A stretch of DNA of 5,703 bases from Limnohabitans sp. (GTDB taxonomy: Bacteria > Pseudomonadota > Gammaproteobacteria > Burkholderiales > Burkholderiaceae_C), in NCBI GenBank assembly GCA_021731425.1, contig JAKFXJ010000318.1:1-5703 (forward strand), given 5' to 3'. The position numbers and the translations under genes were made by a program. This document shows, one piece after another, positions 5,339 through 5,703 of this stretch. Numbering within the stretch: the first letter of the stretch is position 1; every line of letters starts with the position of its first letter. Below the pieces are notes generated by a model. The model was not told the DNA's origin. It saw nothing but the letters and a program-made list of their open reading frames with translations, and searched no databases.

Positions 5339-5703
5339 GTTTGCACGTCCAGCAAACTTCCGGTCTCGGGCGGGTTCCAGGGCATGGGCTCGGAAGGGCC
5401 AGGGCCATGGATGACTTGCAGCCGGGTCATGTTCAAGCCTGCACTGTCGAGCTCTTCAGCCAGGTTGGGTGTCAGGTCGCGGGCGCGGTGCACCACTTCT
5501 TCCCGCAAGGCCCACATGACCATGTCGACTTCGGTTTCACCGCTGATGCGCGTTTGCAGCCAGACCTCGCCCAGATCGCGGTTGCGAGTGTGCAGGTGAA
5601 TCACCAGCGGGGCTTTTTCTTCCCCGCGTTGGCTACGACCTCGAACAAAGCGCATCTCGACGGGTTCCGCATCCGCAAAAGGCAGCATCATGGAAAACAC
5701 CCA
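5335..5703 (-). CDS. FliK-like flagellar hook-length control protein, C-terminal part
   Basis: The last 122 residues of a longer protein are visible; the frame stays open through the right edge. It contains a FliK C-terminal-type (Flg_hook) domain. A hydrophobic lead-in MMLPFADAEPVEMRF comes first. Then a strand region LVIHLHTRNRDLGEVWLQTRI carries the family's LGEV signature. A helical stretch follows (WALREEVVHRARDLTPNLAEEL), ending in the typical AGLNMTRLQVIHG. An ATG at 5700-5698 exists, but the preceding codon is in frame (Trp), and the family has a longer N-terminal part, so the true start is probably outside. FliK-type domains act with the FlhB cytoplasmic domain to switch export from hook to filament subunits. 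The 4-base overlap with the FlhB-like gene therefore makes functional sense. Whether this is the main FliK or a paralogue dedicated to the small partner cannot be told here. Confidence 0.8.
   Translation of the reverse strand, partial: WVFSMMLPFADAEPVEMRFVRGRSQRGEEKAPLVIHLHTRNRDLGEVWLQTRISGETEVDMVMWALREEVVHRARDLTPNLAEELDSAGLNMTRLQVIHGPGPSEPMPWNPPETGSLLDVQT

Overview
The window is GC-rich, and every gene that can be supported lies on the minus strand, so transcription runs from high to low coordinates. Codon use, the feruloyl-CoA synthase-type operon and the FliK-like/FlhB-like pair suggest a betaproteobacterium, most likely Burkholderiales and perhaps Comamonadaceae. That placement is inferred from protein resemblance recalled from memory, not from a search.

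Right part (5060-5703): two flagellar-export-related genes. The first is the C-terminal part of a FliK-like hook-length-control-type protein, which runs off the right edge. Its stop overlaps by 4 bases (ATGA) the start of a 92-residue protein equivalent to the cytoplasmic C-terminal domain of FlhB. That small protein lacks the transmembrane part of FlhB and its NPTH self-cleavage motif.

Middle (4809-5059): a 251-base intergenic region with no convincing gene or classical terminator. About 35-58 bases before the next start codon it carries two interlocked perfect palindromes. They look like the operator of the catabolic operon that follows.

Left part (1-4808): a compact operon of four complete genes plus the first codons of a fifth. 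In transcription order they are a crotonase-family enoyl-CoA hydratase, a feruloyl-CoA synthase-type acyl-CoA ligase, a thiolase, an HSD10-type short-chain dehydrogenase, and a fifth gene cut by the left edge. Intergenic gaps are 13, 54, 29 and 9 bases.

Together the four enzymes cover the steps needed to shorten a hydroxycinnamate side chain: activation to the CoA thioester, hydration of the double bond, oxidation of the 3-hydroxyacyl-CoA, and thiolytic release of acetyl-CoA. This would give an aroyl-CoA such as vanilloyl-CoA. No vanillin dehydrogenase is visible in the window, so the layout fits CoA-dependent beta-oxidation better than the retro-aldol route through vanillin. Substrate and pathway remain inference. 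No transposon, CRISPR array, tRNA or rRNA was seen.
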